The notes beneath the pieces are model-generated. The model ran no database searches. It was not told the DNA's origin and saw only the letters and a program-made list of their open reading frames with translations. Positions 41,999-52,206 of a DNA stretch of 64,000 nucleotides are shown here, piece after piece. The position numbers were made by a program, and so were the translations under genes. Source of the DNA: an uncultured Candidatus Saccharibacteria bacterium. Lineage in GTDB: Bacteria > Patescibacteriota > Saccharimonadia > Saccharimonadales > Saccharimonadaceae. Numbering within the stretch: position 1 is the stretch's first letter; each line of letters begins with the position of its first letter. Location: positions 1 through 64,000 of the forward strand of contig CAMYZS010000004.1 in NCBI GenBank assembly GCA_947303945.1, given 5' to 3'.

Positions 41999-43897
41999 TT
42001 AATTATGTAGTTTAGCGGTTTCTGGTAACGTAGTTCCCTCGAGGATTTTAGCAACTTCTGACTCTTCAAGCGTCTCTTTTTCAAGCAAAGCCATAGCAAG
42101 CTCATCGAGGAATTTACGATTCGCTTTAAGTACAGCCTCGGCGCGCATACCCGCTTCTTTATTAAGGGCTTCAATTTCCGAGTCGATAAGTTCGGATGTC
42201 TTTTCGGAATAAATCTTAGCGCGGTCACCGAAGAAGTTTACTTCATCAGTATTAAATACTTGATCACGCAGCTTAGCTCCCATGCCCTCTTGCGAAATCA
42301 TCTCACGCGCAAGTTCTGCAACGTGCTGAAGATCAGAGCTAGCACCAGTCGTAATACCATCTTTGCCAAGAATTATACGCTCGGCAACGCGGCCGCCCAT
42401 CGCACGCGCCAAAACATCTTTTAGTTCATAGATGCTTTTGTAGCTACGATCCTCTGGCGATAAGAACCAAGTTACACCACCAGCATGCCCGCGCGGAATG
42501 ATAGTGACCTTATGAACTGGATCGGAATCTGGAAGTACATGGCCGACGATGGCGTGGCCGGCTTCGTGATAAGCCGTAATGCGACGTTCTTGATCATTCA
42601 TAACCTTCGATTTGCGCTCTGGGCCAATAGCAACACGCTCAAAAGCTTCCGTAACATCCGCATTTGTGATTTCGGTATGATTTTCGCGTGCAGCAGTGAT
42701 AGCGGCTTCGTTTGCGATATTTGCGAGGTCAGCACCGGAGCTGCCCGCAGTTTTGGCGGCCAGAGCATCAATGTCGACATCTTTGGCGACCGGCTTATTC
42801 TTAAAGTGAACATTGAGAATTTCGACACGATCCTTGCGTTCAGGTAGCGTAACATTGACATGACGATCAAAACGTCCGGGGCGTAAGAGTGCCTTATCTA
42901 ACATATCAATGCGGTTAGTGGCAGCCATTACAATGACACCCGTATCATTATCGAAGCCATCCATCTCAACAAGAATCTGATTAAGTGTCTGCTCGTCTTC
43001 ACGACCAGCGCCGCCACGAGCATCACGTTTGTGCGCCACGGCATCAATCTCGTCTATAAAGATGATGCTCGGAGCATTTTTCTTTGCTTTACCAAAGAGA
43101 TCGCGCACGCGTGAAGCGCCAACGCCGACGAACATTTCGGCAAACTCGGAACCAGAAATCGAGAAGAATGGCACACCTGCTTCGCCAGCTACCGCACGAG
43201 CCATAAGTGTTTTGCCGGTGCCAGGCTCGCCAGCTAAAAGTACGCCTCGCGGGATCTTTGCGCCGAGCTTCTCGTATTTCTTCGGATTCTTGAGAAAATC
43301 GACAATCTCAGTCAAGTCTTGTTTGGCGGATTCATTGCCGGCAACATCATTGAAAGTCACTTTCTTTTTTTCATTGCCATAAAGGCGAGCTTTGGCCTTG
43401 CCAAAACCCATAGATTGACTATTCATATTCTGCGCTTGGCGCATCATATAGAGAAGGAGGCTGGCTATAATTACAATCGGAAGAACAATGAGGGCAATAT
43501 CCATAATAATGCCCATCGTATCGACATTTTCGACAATTTCAATCGCAACTTTACCATCTTTGATTACCTCATCGAAGCCTTGTTCCTGTAAAGTGCCCGA
43601 TCCGTCTTTACGAGAAGTGATTTTTTTTGGCAAACCAGAGCCATCTTTAGATGTAATAGTAAGTTCATTACCCTTTACGACAATTTTCTCAAGCTTTGAT
43701 TCTCTCGCATAAGTCAAGACATCTGTAAGTGAGCGATCTTCAGACTTACCGCCATTGGTCGGACTAAACGACATTACTACGCCCATACCGAGAACAATCA
43801 CAATCGCCCAGAACAAAATAGTTCGGATAGTATTTAAGAACTTGTTCGGTTTTTTTTGCGAATGCTTTCCGCTGACATTCTTTTTATATTCTGGCAT
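41999..43897 (-). CDS. ftsH: ATP-dependent zinc metalloprotease FtsH
   Basis: A 632-residue membrane AAA+ protease that extracts and degrades membrane and short-lived proteins. It has two N-terminal spans (about 24-44 and 130-152), Walker A GEPGTGKT, Walker [12 protein letters not shown], the second region of homology [19 protein letters not shown], and the zinc site [12 protein letters not shown]. Start: ATG after TAGGAG. murJ follows on the same transcript. Confidence 0.97.
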   Translation of the reverse strand: MPEYKKNVSGKHSQKKPNKFLNTIRTILFWAIVIVLGMGVVMSFSPTNGGKSEDRSLTDVLTYARESKLEKIVVKGNELTITSKDGSGLPKKITSRKDGSGTLQEQGFDEVIKDGKVAIEIVENVDTMGIIMDIALIVLPIVIIASLLLYMMRQAQNMNSQSMGFGKAKARLYGNEKKKVTFNDVAGNESAKQDLTEIVDFLKNPKKYEKLGAKIPRGVLLAGEPGTGKTLMARAVAGEAGVPFFSISGSEFAEMFVGVGASRVRDLFGKAKKNAPSIIFIDEIDAVAHKRDARGGAGREDEQTLNQILVEMDGFDNDTGVIVMAATNRIDMLDKALLRPGRFDRHVNVTLPERKDRVEILNVHFKNKPVAKDVDIDALAAKTAGSSGADLANIANEAAITAARENHTEITNADVTEAFERVAIGPERKSKVMNDQERRITAYHEAGHAIVGHVLPDSDPVHKVTIIPRGHAGGVTWFLSPEDRSYKSIYELKDVLARAMGGRVAERIILGKDGITTGASSDLQHVAELAREMISQEGMGAKLRDQVFNTDEVNFFGDRAKIYSEKTSELIDSEIEALNKEAGMRAEAVLKANRKFLDELAMALLEKETLEESEVAKILEGTTLPETAKLHN

Positions 43898-44016
43898 TTA
43901 AACTCCTAAATTAATAGCGAATAACTCGCACTTATCATCTAATAATTATAGCAAAGATTATTGATGACGACATAGAAAATGAGCCTAAAAAAATGAGCCT
44001 GCAAGCTCCTTCTAGA

Positions 44017-44092
44017 TGGTCGGGGTTAGCAGGCTCGAACTGCTGACCTCGCGCTCCCAAAGCGCGCGCGCTACCAACTGCGCCAAACCCCG
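44017..44092 (-). tRNA. tRNA-Pro (anticodon TGG)
   Basis: A cloverleaf of 76 nt with encoded CCA: acceptor CGGGGTT/AACCCCG, D-arm GCGCAGTTGGTAGCGC, anticodon stem CGCGC/GCGCG with loop TTTGGGA, T-arm AGCAGTTCGAGCCTGCT, discriminator A. It lies between ftsH and giant gene 2. Confidence 0.95.
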
Positions 44093-44151
44093 ACTGTGTG
44101 TTATTATATCATGATTGTGGCGAAAATAAAATATAGCCATTATATCTTACC

Positions 44152-47100
44152 CTATGCTCCCGTATACCATGTCGGCAGTGGAACAGTGTCTGGGATATTA
44201 TCAAATGCGCCAGTTTTGGAAACTATACTAGCAGTGTCCCAATCATCAAGTGGGCTAAAGGTTGTAACGCTAGATGCGTTTTTAAATATATTATTAATAT
44301 TTGTTACTTTGGAAGTATTCCAGCCAGCAATTGCTTCAACGGAAGTGAGTCTAGATACACCCTGGAACATTGATGACATATCTAATACATTTGAAACGTC
44401 CCATTTTTCGGCACCGCTAATATCCACAAGATTATAGGCATTATAAAACATCCAGCTCATGTTTGTAACTTTTGAGGTATCCCAGTTCGTCATGCCCGTT
44501 ATATCCGTCAGGTTTGTAGCGTAATAAAACATAGAATTCATATCCACCACATTGCCAGTGTTCCAATTTGATATACTATTTACATCAACTAGACTCCTAG
44601 CATTAAAGAACATTTCGTTCATCTTGGTGACATTAGAAGTATTCCAGCTGCTAGCGCCGCTTATATCTGCAAGGTTATTGGTTCCATAAAACATACTACT
44701 CATATTCGTTACGTTGGCGGTATTCCAATTTGACGCACCGTTTATATTAGCGAGGCTGGACGCATTATGAAACATGCCGCCCATATTCGTTACATTGGCA
44801 GTATTCCAATTAACTAGCGCGTCAATATCAGGTAAACTAGATGCACCATTAAACATATTACCCATGTCGGTTACATTTGCCGTGACCCAACTAGAGATCC
44901 CATTAATATCTGCAAGGCTGGTAGCTACATAGAACATATAACTCATATCAGTTACATTTGCCGTATCCCAATTCGTTAACGCATCTAGGCTGGCAATTTT
45001 AGTGGCACCAAATACCCATTTCATGTTTGTCACTTTGGATGTGTCCCAACCGGAGACTCCATCTATATCGACAAGCTTATTGGCGCTATAAAATAGATAG
45101 CTCATATTCGTAACGTTAGACACATCCCAACTTGCAAGTGCATCTACATTCGTCATTCTTGTGCCCTGAAGTGTACCACTCATACTTGTCACCTTTGAGG
45201 TATCCCAGTTAGCAAGTATGTCAATATTGGTAATCGGTGCATTGCGAAACATACTATTCATATCTGTTACGCTAGATGTATCCCAATTAGCTACGCCGTC
45301 AATACTTGTGAGATTGGAGGCGCCATAAAACATAAATCCCATGGTCGTCACATTGGCAGTACTCCAATTAACCGCGCCGTCAATGTCAGTAAGGTTAGTA
45401 GCGTTGTTAAACATATAGCTCATATTTGTCACCTTTGCCGTATCCCAATTCGCGAGCGCATCTATATTGGCTATGCTGGTCTCGCGAAACATTGCGGCCA
45501 TATTTGTTACGCTTGAAGTATCCCAATTAGCAAGAGCATCTATGTCAGAAATATTAGTATTACGGAATGCATCATTCATATCTGTAATATTAGAAGTATT
45601 CCAATTGGCAAGTGCTTCAATATTAGTTATTTTAGTAGATCTAAAGATTGAACCGATACTCGTTACTTTTGAAGTATTCCAGCCGGCTAGTGAATCTATA
45701 TCGGCGATATTAGTTTCAAAGAACATACTATCCAATCTTGTAACACTAGATATGTCCCAATTAGCGAGTATAGATATATCAGTGAGGCCGGAGGCGCGAT
45801 TGAACACGTCGCGCATATTTGTCACTTTCGATGTATTCCAATTTGCTAAATCATCAATACTAGTGAGGCTTGTTGCTTCACGAAAAGCGCTATTCATATT
45901 TGTAGTATTTGAAGTATCCCAACTCGCGACTGCCGAGATATTACTCAAAGCCGAGAATGCATAGAATAGGTTACTCATATTCGCATTCCCCTCAATCTTA
46001 TCCGCCTCAGAATAGATATAGATTGAGCCATCAGTATCATCAAACCAAGCGTAGATTGGTACTGGTGAGTTTGTGGCTGAAATAATAGCTGCACTAGCTT
46101 CTTGAACTGGATTCATGCTAGTAGCGGACTTTATAGCAGTAATGGTTGTATTTTGTGTAGTGTGGGTTGCACCGGATTGACCAGACAATTTCTTGAGTGC
46201 TACATTGATGTTTGATCCAGTATTTAGTACTGCGGTTATTTCTTCTTTTACTTCCCCATCCATACTCTTGGAGATGAAAGGCTTAGTCCAAGTAGCGCGT
46301 AGTACTACATCATCCTCCATTAGTTTGAAGTAGTCATCATTAAGGATTCTGGAATCACCCTCAGCAATCTCCCAACCATTAAAGTTGTAGCCACTACAAG
46401 ATAATGTATTATTAGATTTCTGAACTACTGCTAATGGTTGGTAGTCTTGTTCAATTGGAACCGTACCTTCGTAGCTACTACAGTCACTAGGTAGATTAGC
46501 TTCGTAGCTTATTTTGTAGCTAGATTTAAGTACGGGAGTAAGTTCACTCTCTATGTTTTCGTCTAATACTTCTGGGATAGTGGTTTGGATGGTTTCATGA
46601 TCATTAGTTGGTAGGAAGGTGCCTTCTGGGATAGTACTAGCATTCTTAATGGTGACATCTATGGTTAATTGAGCAGTATGGCCAGACATTAAGGCATTAT
46701 TCATTGTCCAGGTTACTACTGGCGTATTGTTGTTGTAGTTTAGGGCTGTCTCGCCAATAGAGGCTTCTACTGCATCTATACTATCTACATCCCAGTATTC
46801 ATCATTGATGTAGTCGGTGAGGGTAAAGTCTTCGTAAGTATACGGAGCGAGACTTGCTTCAAAGAGGACGTCTCTTAGCGTGCTCATGTTAGCAATGAAC
46901 TGGTTGTCTGAGACTTTCTTAATTGGATCGAGGACTTCATCGCCCATTTCGTATTGGATCCCATTAACGACCATATATGGATACTGAGCCTTTAATGCTT
47001 GGTATTCAGCTACTTCATTTGGAGTTTGCTTGTTTGGATAACCGTCGGTAAGGAACAATAGGATAAGTTCACGGTTCTCTTGCTTTTGGTAGCCTTCAAG

Positions 47101-49611
47101 GACTTCTTCGGCTTTCGAGAGACCGGCATAGTAGTTAGTATCTCCAGAAGCGCTTAGATTGTTTAGAAGATTTATGAGAGCAGATTTATTCGAAATTAAG
47201 TTGGTATGCTTGGTAGCTTTCGAATTAAAGCTAATTAGGCTAATACGGTTGTCACCATCGGAAAGGAGGTCTTCAATTAATTCGGCTGCATCATGCTTAG
47301 CTTGGTCTAGCTTCTCCCCCTCCATGGAGCCAGAATTGTCTACGACCATCACGATGTCTAGATCGGCATTATCTGCAACTTTAGCGATTGTATTAACATC
47401 AAAGGTTATTCTTGCTTTGCCCTGCTCAACCCACTTGGCGCTCTTTGTAACATGCCAGGAACCTGGGTCGCTATTAGCATAGCTGACGTGTTGGGAGGTA
47501 AGTTCGATGGATTTAATGACTTCGGTATAGCTTGTGGCATAGGTAAGTTTGGCAATAATGCCACCAATAATAACGCTAACTATGACTAGGGCCGACAAAG
47601 CGTAGCGTAGAGTGCGCTTACCCCGATTCACTCCAATATGAAGAATGCGAGATAGTCTTTCTTTGAGGTTTCGTTTCTCTGAGGTAGCGACAGCGAAGGC
47701 TAAGATTCCAACTCCTAAGCCCACTAGGCCTACATATGGTAAAGCATTGAAGATGATGCCAGTAAAGGGTACGGGTTCGGGGATAGTATTAAAGTTTACC
47801 GTAGCCTTGTACTCTTGGCTAGTATCTAGGATACGGTTCTCAGCTAGGGCACCGGTTAGCTCTACTGTATTGGTGAGAGTTTGAGCTTTATTCTCGGTTA
47901 CCTTGTATTCAGCATAGACGTCAAGGCTAGAGTTTGCGGCAATGGTTGGAATGAAGGCTATGGTACTAGTCTTTACGGTGTAGGAATCGTCAGCAGGAGC
48001 CGTGAAGATGGCACCATCAAGTTCTTCTTGGAGATAGACATCCGTTATTTCATATGCGGCTGTATTAGTGACAGTAACTTTGAACTTGACGGTTTCGCCA
48101 TACATATATTCGCTGCCGTTGTTACCTTCTCCAGGGTCTATGACGATCTTAGCAATACTTGGCGTGAACTTATCCATGGCTCTAGTCCATTCGCCTTGGA
48201 TGGTAACGTTACCTTCTGGCATGGTGAAGCTTGCATTCTTGTACCAGCCTAGGAAGTTATAGCCATCAGCTTGTGGATCAGCTGCTCTGGTGACGGTATC
48301 GCCAGGGTAATAGGTTTCACATGGTGGAAGGAGTGAGTTAGCATCATCTGGGGATACTGCACCTTCAAACTCATAGCAGACCTTGTAGGATATACGCTCA
48401 AAGCTACCGACAATAGTAACGTCTTGGGCGGGCATAATGAAGCCAGTTTCACTTAGGGTTACGTCTTGAGTGGACCAACCGCTAAAACGGTAGCCATCAA
48501 TAACGGTATCCTTGGCAGTTGAATCGAGATCTACCGTCACGCCAGCCTCGTATTCTTTCTGAGCAGGCGGCATAAAGTCTGTTGGTTTATCTCCATTTAC
48601 GACATAGGTGACATTGTACTTAGGGCTAGTAGTATTCTTGGTCCAGATACCAACTAGCTCCACGTCTTGGCCGGGCATGGTGAACCTACCATTGGCTACG
48701 GTAGCGTTAGTAGTAGTCCAACCAGAGAAGGTGTAACCTTCCAGGGTTGGATTCATACTGACGGCTACTTCATTGTTGGCTGGGTGAGATTGCTCGGTTG
48801 GTGTAGTTGGGGCTCCGGATGGGATATTGCCCGTATAGCTATATCTAACCTTAAAGACTCTTGCGCTAGAATTACCAATCCAGGCATGGACAGTATTGGA
48901 GATAGTAGTAATGTTCTTCTCGGCGGCAAAGGCAGAGTTGTAGAAATCTCGTCTGGTTTCAACCACTGTAGTAGTTGGATCATCGACTTCTGCGGGGGTT
49001 TTAGTCATAATGCCAACAGTGAGTTCACAACCAGCCTTAAGCTTCTCTACCATAAAGGAGACAGTACGTGTCGCATCGTCATAATGTAGACCATGGTAGA
49101 AGTATTTAGTATGGTCATTATTCCAAGTGCCAGTATTTAGGGTATCTTCATTCGTATCGTCGATGACTTTACCGGAACATTGGATAGAACTATCTGCGCG
49201 GGAGACGGCACCGATGGTACCATCCGAGGTCGTAACGAAGCCTTGAAACTCAAGGCCATCAGGTATCTTGTCTGTGACGGAGATTCTACCGCTATAGATA
49301 CTAGCTACTTGAATGTCGCTAGACTCTATACCAGCAGCATCAACGCCATCTTCATGAACGGCAAGATAATACGTGAGTTCAGCATCAGTATCTAGGCGGA
49401 CATCATTATCTTCAATGATGTTTGCAAAAGACTGAACAACAAAAACACTCAAAAAACCAAGCATCAAGAGTGTTGCAAAAAATACAACGTTCTTGTTTGT
49501 TCTTTGCGTTTTTGTCTTGCGCAACTTGGCGCGAGATGTTGCAGGATTCCTCCTGAATAACACCAATTTTCTCCATTCTCTCGCAGTAGTTGAGATTTGA
49601 AGAAACTGCAC
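44152..49611 (-). CDS. Giant surface polyprotein 2 (InlB-type repeats, sorting signal, VWA, 22 BspA repeats)
   Basis: An 1819-residue paralogue of giant 1 with the same first 1200-residue plan: signal/anchor span (41-62), InlB-type repeats (255-475), DUF11-like module (480-610), VPFTG (614-618), a span (623-643) and a basic loop, then a second signal-like span (670-692, ending TYA) and a VWA domain (750-930) with an intact DNSGS MIDAS (758-762). The C terminus differs: about 22 BspA/DUF285-type repeats of about 26 residues (NWDTSKVTNMSYMF pattern) instead of the lectin-like part. Likely a host-binding adhesin. Start: GTG at 49611 with AGGGAGGG; a TTG/GTG start about 17 codons later is possible. 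The shared promoter element of giant 1 is not found here. tRNA-Pro genes flank both ends. Confidence 0.85.
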   Translation of the reverse strand: MQFLQISTTAREWRKLVLFRRNPATSRAKLRKTKTQRTNKNVVFFATLLMLGFLSVFVVQSFANIIEDNDVRLDTDAELTYYLAVHEDGVDAAGIESSDIQVASIYSGRISVTDKIPDGLEFQGFVTTSDGTIGAVSRADSSIQCSGKVIDDTNEDTLNTGTWNNDHTKYFYHGLHYDDATRTVSFMVEKLKAGCELTVGIMTKTPAEVDDPTTTVVETRRDFYNSAFAAEKNITTISNTVHAWIGNSSARVFKVRYSYTGNIPSGAPTTPTEQSHPANNEVAVSMNPTLEGYTFSGWTTTNATVANGRFTMPGQDVELVGIWTKNTTSPKYNVTYVVNGDKPTDFMPPAQKEYEAGVTVDLDSTAKDTVIDGYRFSGWSTQDVTLSETGFIMPAQDVTIVGSFERISYKVCYEFEGAVSPDDANSLLPPCETYYPGDTVTRAADPQADGYNFLGWYKNASFTMPEGNVTIQGEWTRAMDKFTPSIAKIVIDPGEGNNGSEYMYGETVKFKVTVTNTAAYEITDVYLQEELDGAIFTAPADDSYTVKTSTIAFIPTIAANSSLDVYAEYKVTENKAQTLTNTVELTGALAENRILDTSQEYKATVNFNTIPEPVPFTGIIFNALPYVGLVGLGVGILAFAVATSEKRNLKERLSRILHIGVNRGKRTLRYALSALVIVSVIIGGIIAKLTYATSYTEVIKSIELTSQHVSYANSDPGSWHVTKSAKWVEQGKARITFDVNTIAKVADNADLDIVMVVDNSGSMEGEKLDQAKHDAAELIEDLLSDGDNRISLISFNSKATKHTNLISNKSALINLLNNLSASGDTNYYAGLSKAEEVLEGYQKQENRELILLFLTDGYPNKQTPNEVAEYQALKAQYPYMVVNGIQYEMGDEVLDPIKKVSDNQFIANMSTLRDVLFEASLAPYTYEDFTLTDYINDEYWDVDSIDAVEASIGETALNYNNNTPVVTWTMNNALMSGHTAQLTIDVTIKNASTIPEGTFLPTNDHETIQTTIPEVLDENIESELTPVLKSSYKISYEANLPSDCSSYEGTVPIEQDYQPLAVVQKSNNTLSCSGYNFNGWEIAEGDSRILNDDYFKLMEDDVVLRATWTKPFISKSMDGEVKEEITAVLNTGSNINVALKKLSGQSGATHTTQNTTITAIKSATSMNPVQEASAAIISATNSPVPIYAWFDDTDGSIYIYSEADKIEGNANMSNLFYAFSALSNISAVASWDTSNTTNMNSAFREATSLTSIDDLANWNTSKVTNMRDVFNRASGLTDISILANWDISSVTRLDSMFFETNIADIDSLAGWNTSKVTSIGSIFRSTKITNIEALANWNTSNITDMNDAFRNTNISDIDALANWDTSSVTNMAAMFRETSIANIDALANWDTAKVTNMSYMFNNATNLTDIDGAVNWSTANVTTMGFMFYGASNLTSIDGVANWDTSSVTDMNSMFRNAPITNIDILANWDTSKVTSMSGTLQGTRMTNVDALASWDVSNVTNMSYLFYSANKLVDIDGVSGWDTSKVTNMKWVFGATKIASLDALTNWDTANVTDMSYMFYVATSLADINGISSWVTANVTDMGNMFNGASSLPDIDALVNWNTANVTNMGGMFHNASSLANINGASNWNTANVTNMSSMFYGTNNLADISGASSWNTSNVTKMNEMFFNARSLVDVNSISNWNTGNVVDMNSMFYYATNLTDITGMTNWDTSKVTNMSWMFYNAYNLVDISGAEKWDVSNVLDMSSMFQGVSRLTSVEAIAGWNTSKVTNINNIFKNASSVTTFSPLDDWDTASIVSKTGAFDNIPDTVPLPTWYTGA

Positions 49612-49743
49612 ACTGCCAAGTACCCTCCCTGATGTGAGTACTTAAGATAATAGTAACACTCATAATCAATAAAACCAATAGCGGAATTACACTGAACCAA
49701 ATCTTGAAATTAGCGAAAGAATAGAGATATAATATTGCGTAGT

Positions 49744-49819
49744 CGGGGCGTGGCGCAGTTGGTAGCGCGCGCGGTTCGGGACTGCGAGGTCGCCTGTTCG
49801 AGTCAGGTCGCCCCGACCA
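49744..49819 (+). tRNA. tRNA-Pro (anticodon CGG)
   Basis: A 76-nt cloverleaf with encoded CCA: acceptor CGGGGCG/CGCCCCG, the same D-arm as the TGG tRNA, anticodon stem CGCGG/CTGCG with loop TTCGGGA, T-arm GCCTGTTCGAGTCAGGT. Confidence 0.95.
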
Positions 49820-49873
49820 CAGAATGATACTGAGGCTATTATTTGAGATAGTCTTTTTTGATTAGTATTAATA

Positions 49874-49905
49874 AAGCCTAAGCTTGATTAGCTTAGGCTT
49901 TATTG
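49874..49905. terminator. Bidirectional terminator after the DHH-like gene
   Basis: AAAGCCTAAGC and GCTTAGGCTTT form an 11-pair stem over a seven-base loop. Confidence 0.8.
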
Positions 49906-49913
49906 GCATCTTT

Positions 49914-52046
49914 CTACATATTTGGTATCTGGAAAGCACTTGGATCAACTGGGTACACTTGATCTGGCATTACCCCACCGCGCACAGTGTTAGTCGAATT
50001 ATCGTTATTGGCTATTTGCTCACTTACGGGTGGCATGGAGATATCTGGCGTAGTTAACTCCGCGTTCGAGTTGCTGTTCTCCAAGTTATTTATATCTTGC
50101 TGAAGTTGGTTAACATAATCTTGAGCGGACGGAGCCTCGATTGGAGCAGCGACTGGCGCATCGTCGACCGTTGATGGCGCAGCAGAAGGGTCGAATGGAG
50201 CTGGTGGTGGTGGCAAAATAGTATTCGCCTCTGGCATTGGGAGTGGCGGATCGACATATTCATTCTCGACCGTGCCAGGTTCAGCTAGAACTGGACCAGC
50301 CTCAATAGAGGTCGACTCCGAAATGGGTGACTCAGGAACGGAAGTTGGTTCTGGGGAGGTATCCATAACGGGCATATTATCTGGAACGGGCGCAATTAGT
50401 GGCTCTGGCTCAGTTGCCCCAAGTGGAGGTTGAGACCCTTCAGATAGTTCGGAAGCCATCATTGCGGCATAATCTTTGGGGATTTTCGGCGGACTAAGAG
50501 CTTCGCTTGGGGGGATAATATTCTTCTTTGTATGAGCACTAGTATCTTGAAGCTCATTAATTACCGAATCTTCTGCACCGCTAGCAACGTTCGGAGTAAC
50601 CAACTGCTCCAACTCGGCGGTTGCAGTAGCCTGCTCCTCTGGAGTGGGGACGATAGGATCGGCCGACAACTCAATTTGAGGCTCTGGTTCCGCAGGCAAA
50701 ATTGGTACAATTGGCGGTTCGGCTGACTCATCTTTGGTCGGCACAGTTTCTGGCTCCGAGGCTAAAACTGACTCCGGCTTATCTTTTGAGGACTCTGGAG
50801 ACTCTTTGGAGGCTGAAGTCTCCTCAACTATTAACGGTTCAGCATTGGGGGTTGGTGTCGACTTATCTACGATATCGACAAGTTGCGGTTTTTCTTGGTT
50901 AAGCTTTTGTTCTGATTCTGATTCTGATTCTATTTTTGATTCTGAGTCTAATTCTTTTTTCGTTATCCGCTCAGATTTCTCGGTAGCAACTGACTCTTTC
51001 TCGACTAGAGTCGGTTCCGGCTCAGAGACTGAAACTGATGCTAATTTCTTTTTCTCTACTTTAACCTGTTCATTTTTATCAGCGTGGGCAATAGCAAGGT
51101 TAGTTGGATCAACTGGCTTTTCTGGCTCTGGCTCTGCTTTTGGTTCTGGCTCTGATTCTATTTTTGGCTCCGAAGTATCATTAATAATTACATCGTCCAA
51201 AGCATTGTCGGGATCGGGTTCAACCTTAGCATCCTCGGTAGCGTCAACTACATCAGACGTAAGAATATCAACGGGGATACTTGACGAAATAAGCTGCTGG
51301 TCTGCGCCATAGGCCATAAGCTTACTAGCGGTTGCCATAGTTTCTGAAGTTGTACGCTCATTTGAGAAGCGGTTCGTAGCCGCCACAATGCCCGCAAGAA
51401 GCGCGGTCGCGGTTGACTTATCTACATTCTCTTTCCCCTTCTCTTTTATGGCTTGAGAAAGCTCAAAAATCATTTCCGAAACAGAAGAAGCGGCTGGGTT
51501 ACCCCATTCGAGATCACCAAAATTACCAGGAACATTTGCAGAAATATTGATTGAACTAGCATCGTGCATGATTCGACCATACTCAGTCAAAGCCGAATCA
51601 AGATCATTCGAGCTAGCCACATTGAGCGCTATAACAAGGTCGACATTATAGTCGCCATGGCTAAATTCCATATCCCCTTCATCAATAGTGGTTTTGTATG
51701 GGGTAATAAAGACCTTCACATAATCGCCGTCGATTTTATAGCGGAGATGATCTGCCTTCTCTTTGTCGAGGGCAATAATGAAGTCTTGTAAACTATTTGT
51801 GTTTGTCTCAAAGGTTTTTTCTGGCTCAAGGAATTCAATCGCATTCGGTACAGCGCCAGAGAAAATTGCGGTAGCGTGCTTTCCCATTTTATCTAATATG
51901 AAGGTAAGCCCCAGAGCAGCAGAAAGCTCGTCTACGCTCGGGTCTTTCGAAAGCGCAACAAGCACATTGTCGCTAGTGCGCACACGTTCAGCGACTTGCG
52001 AAATAATGCTGCTATTCTCCTTGGGCTGAGTGTTTGGATTTGGCAT
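49914..52046 (-). CDS. DHH phosphoesterase-like protein with long acidic low-complexity region
   Basis: A 710-residue cytoplasmic protein. The first 260 residues resemble the DHH family (phosphodiesterases acting on short RNAs or cyclic dinucleotides): VAERVRTSDNVLVALSKDPSVDELSAALGLTFIL. The metal-binding Asp/His motifs are not intact (DPSVDE replaces DxDxxxS), so enzymatic activity is doubtful. Residues 270-660 are disordered and rich in Glu, Pro, Ser and Ala with EPEPEP-type runs. A short ordered C terminus mentions YVNQLQQDINNLENSNS. No ribosome site precedes the ATG. Role unknown; similar large DHH-like proteins are known in CPR genomes. Confidence 0.65.
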   Translation of the reverse strand: MPNPNTQPKENSSIISQVAERVRTSDNVLVALSKDPSVDELSAALGLTFILDKMGKHATAIFSGAVPNAIEFLEPEKTFETNTNSLQDFIIALDKEKADHLRYKIDGDYVKVFITPYKTTIDEGDMEFSHGDYNVDLVIALNVASSNDLDSALTEYGRIMHDASSINISANVPGNFGDLEWGNPAASSVSEMIFELSQAIKEKGKENVDKSTATALLAGIVAATNRFSNERTTSETMATASKLMAYGADQQLISSSIPVDILTSDVVDATEDAKVEPDPDNALDDVIINDTSEPKIESEPEPKAEPEPEKPVDPTNLAIAHADKNEQVKVEKKKLASVSVSEPEPTLVEKESVATEKSERITKKELDSESKIESESESEQKLNQEKPQLVDIVDKSTPTPNAEPLIVEETSASKESPESSKDKPESVLASEPETVPTKDESAEPPIVPILPAEPEPQIELSADPIVPTPEEQATATAELEQLVTPNVASGAEDSVINELQDTSAHTKKNIIPPSEALSPPKIPKDYAAMMASELSEGSQPPLGATEPEPLIAPVPDNMPVMDTSPEPTSVPESPISESTSIEAGPVLAEPGTVENEYVDPPLPMPEANTILPPPPAPFDPSAAPSTVDDAPVAAPIEAPSAQDYVNQLQQDINNLENSNSNAELTTPDISMPPVSEQIANNDNSTNTVRGGVMPDQVYPVDPSAFQIPNM

Positions 52047-52206
52047 TTTTGTTTTTCTGTTTATGTTTTTGACCTTTAATAATTACACCTTAGCATAATC
52101 TTTTTAGGATTGCAAGTATTAAATCACCTTAACACTTTACTTTTTTTGAGTTTTAGAATATAATATACCTCAATTGAAAATAATAATATTAAGGAATAAG
52201 AGTTAA

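Noticed and set aside
44230-45930. CRISPR-like or minisatellite array
   Set aside because: The about 77-base period is coding: it encodes degenerate BspA-type repeats, with variation at synonymous and replacement sites and no constant repeat/unique spacer pattern.
49612-49740. Shared surface-gene promoter element upstream of giant 2
   Set aside because: AAGTACTCACATC follows a TATTAT box but does not match the AAGTGG-N2-TGTGNGAGTT pattern well enough.
50734-51312. 192-codon frame antisense to the DHH-like gene
   Set aside because: It mirrors the Glu/Pro/Ser low-complexity region (Ser/Gly-rich in antisense) and is a shadow of codon bias.
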